The notes under the pieces: generated by a model
What the model saw: the letters and a program-made list of their open reading frames with translations, nothing else
What the model was told of the DNA's origin: nothing
The model's database searches: none
Part shown: in pieces, positions 56,434-58,000 of the stretch
Numbering within the stretch: position 1 is the first letter of the stretch
Layout: every line of letters begins with the position of its first letter
Translations under genes and position numbers: made by a program
NCBI RefSeq assembly: GCF_030272615.1
Contig: NC_081411.1
Location: 836,062,136 to 836,120,135, forward strand
DNA: 58,000 bases
Direction of reading: 5' to 3'
DNA from: Cryptomeria japonica
Lineage: Eukaryota; Streptophyta; Pinopsida; Cupressales; Cupressaceae

Positions 56434-57706
56434 TGTAAAGCGGAAAATCGCGATCAAACCCTAGTTGCTCTCCCCTCTTCCAACTCCGAGGAGAGAGAAG
56501 GGAGGCTCGCTAGGGTTGATGGTTTTCACTTAGGGGAGAGACTTTACATTCAAAAGAGGGGTTGAAACCCACAAGATCCAATCCCATGCAATGCAAGATT
56601 GGATGCTAAATGAGTTTCAAGGGTTATGACAGCAAGGCTACCCTCTTTTGTAAAGAATGTGCATAGGAGAATTAGGCTAGGAATGCATAGAAAGTGACAA
56701 AGATTCGCTTATAAACTGAGATACGGATATAGGATGAAGCTGCGGACCTGGAATTAGCAGTAAAATGTCGATACGGTGCTGTCCTGCAAATTTGAGCAAA
56801 AGTTGTCGGGACGATGGCGCCCGGCGCCACGGTCCTCCGAAAAATCCGTGAAACGAAGGGGGATCTGTTCGTCTCTGCACAAGGATTCCAGATCTTCAAT
56901 TTCAGCCGCGTACCTGCAACCTACACACAGCAAAGCGAAGACGATTGGGGGGTTAGGGATTAGGGGTTTTCCATTAGGTCAAACCCTTGTTTTGGAATTA
57001 ACCAAGAAATGAGCAAGTGTTGTAAATGTAAATGTCTATAATGTAAAACAAGTACTAATACCTTGTTCTAAGGATGTTTGTATCCTTATGTGCGAAGGTT
57101 TAGATGTTGTTGTTTGTTGTATGTTTGTATGTTGTATGTAGCATGTAGTATGTGATCTCCTCTTCAATGGTTGAATCCTTGTCTTGAATGCAACACTTAG
57201 CCTTGAATGGAGACTTGAAATGATCAATTGCTTGAAGGAATGCCTGAATGTTTTAATGCTTGAGTATAGTTTCCACGCCTTTTCCATCATATCGAATGAA
57301 AGAGGAAGATGTAGTTTATATACTTGTCAATTAGGGCTGATAGACTGATTTTCCCGACCTTAGGCCGACCAGGAAAGTTTATTTTCCAAATTGCAAACAA
57401 AAAGACCCGAAGTCCAAAGGAGACCGGGCCCAAAATAGGACCCAGGGACCAGGGCGCTGGGTGCCATGGTCCTGGGGGACCAGGGCGCTAGGCGCCCTGG
57501 TCCTGAAGGACCAGGGTGTTGGGCGCTCTGGTCCCACCTCCCGGGACAGAAGGGTGCAAGGAGGTTCAGGCCAGGGTGCTTGAAAAATGCAGTTTTCAGT
57601 GTCGTAATCAGGTTTCGGGGTCTCCATTCAGGTTGCGTGTTGCGTTGCCATCGTGAAGACCAAAATGCAGTCGAAATTGCAAGTGTCGCAATTTTAGGAC
57701 GCTACA
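56434..57706 (-). repeat. 5' LTR (right copy) of the 7.8 kb element
   Basis: 1273 bp, 31 bp longer than the left LTR because of one extra repeat unit (57446-57538 holds three copies). TATA-like TATATAAA on the minus strand at 57322-57315. It would drive transcription of the gag frame. Confidence 0.92.
57446..57538. repeat. 31-bp palindromic minisatellite, three copies (two in the other LTR)
   Basis: Units begin GGACC at 57446, 57477 and 57508. Each carries the inverted arms GGACCAGGGCGC and GCGCCCTGGTCC or close variants. In the left LTR units begin at 50882 and 50913. The array is about 125-210 bp upstream of the TATA-like box in element orientation. Confidence 0.93.
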
Positions 57707-57986
57707 GATAGAAATTGAGAATTAATTAATTTAACTAATAAAGATTATTTAAATTGAGGATTAAAAATCACAATTAATTAAATAATAAATATTTAATTAA
57801 TATTAGAAAATGGTTTAAATGATTAAGAGATGATAGAATTGAAATTGGAATAATTAGTAAGATGACAAAGAAATATGAAATTTCGAAGAATAAGATTAAT
57901 TAACTTAACTAAGTAATTAAATAATTATTTAACTAATTGGAGGAATAATTAGTACATGATTAATGAGACATTTTTAGGTGTTTACA

Positions 57987-58000
57987 TTTTCCCCTCTTTG
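57987..58000 (-). other. Polypurine tract of the off-window gypsy element
   Basis: The minus strand reads CAAAGAGGGGAAAA immediately before the LTR start TGTAAACACC. It shows that the internal region of this element lies to the right of the window. Confidence 0.75.

Larger units (their letters stand above)
49870..57706 (-). mobile_element. 7.8 kb non-autonomous LTR element encoding only Gag and a protease-like domain, TSD GATAG
   Basis: LTRs 49870-51111 and 56434-57706, both TGTAAAGCGG...GACGCTACA, are only about 2% different plus a 31-bp repeat copy. GATAG flanks both sides (49865-49869 and 57707-57711). On the minus strand: tRNA-Trp-type primer site (56430-56412), leader, Gag and protease-like frame (55280-51855), then PPT (51125-51112). 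No RT, RNase H or integrase motif occurs in the 5.3 kb interior. This matches the TR-GAG class, non-autonomous LTR elements that keep only gag. It is the youngest-looking insertion in the window. Confidence 0.88.
48767..57986 (-). mobile_element. 3' LTR of a minus-strand gypsy element running off the window, split by a nested element
   Basis: The right edge on the minus strand reads purine tract CAAAGAGGGGAAAA (58000-57987) then TGTAAACACCTAAAAATG, a PPT-LTR junction like that at 39589-39604. The LTR continues to 57712, is interrupted by 49870-57706 plus its TSD, and resumes from 49869. AT-rich U3 (49360-49860) leads to a minus-strand TATA at 49118-49111 and R/U5. The low end is placed at about 48767 (plus-strand TGCACCGGG) without confirmation. 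The element body lies beyond 58000. Confidence 0.65.

Overview
The window is plant nuclear DNA made almost entirely of LTR retrotransposons nested inside one another. I found no intact host gene, rRNA or tRNA gene, CRISPR array or bacterial-type operon. AT-rich intergenic DNA, very long Ty3/gypsy elements, several Copia LTR families and deep nesting suggest a large-genome seed plant, possibly a gymnosperm; this is inference, and I cannot name the species.

Left block (1-19455): a 17.9 kb Tat-like Ty3/gypsy element lies between 5-bp target-site duplications (GGTCT), with 1.1 kb LTRs. It carries decayed gag, protease, an extra archaeal-type RNase H upstream of RT, RT, native RNase H and integrase. 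A 9.6 kb 3' region follows with an antisense ORF, a sense ORF of unknown function and a coiled-coil ORF. A 1.77 kb solo LTR (TSD ACAAC) has landed in that 3' region. The element itself appears to sit in an older Copia-like LTR.

Middle block (19456-24150): mostly unassigned AT-rich DNA, a Copia 3' LTR with its polypurine tract, and the integrase C-terminus of a different gypsy element.

Nested block (24151-46072): a minus-strand Copia 3' LTR was split by a plus-strand Copia element (24863-45871). That element's gag was split by a 13.7 kb non-autonomous LTR element (27140-40846, TSD GAGGT), whose 5' LTR was split by a 4.3 kb solo LTR (27536-31823, TSD TCTTT). The solo LTR contains a perfect 114-bp AT-cored palindrome and a GC-rich 38-bp repeat. 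The 13.7 kb element has no recognisable pol. It has one long, low-complexity frame of about 950 codons that I cannot assign to a family.

Right block (46073-58000): the rest of the outer minus-strand Copia, with an env-position coiled-coil/basic ORF, meets the 3' LTR of a minus-strand gypsy element that continues beyond the window. That LTR was split by a young 7.8 kb minus-strand element (49870-57706, TSD GATAG). This element encodes only Gag and a protease-like domain, in one frame with two stops, and resembles a TR-GAG type non-autonomous element. Its LTRs differ by one copy of a 31-bp palindromic repeat.

Four insertions have matching 5-bp TSDs and TG...CA or near-canonical ends, so their boundaries are well supported. 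LTR divergence judged by eye agrees with the nesting order.
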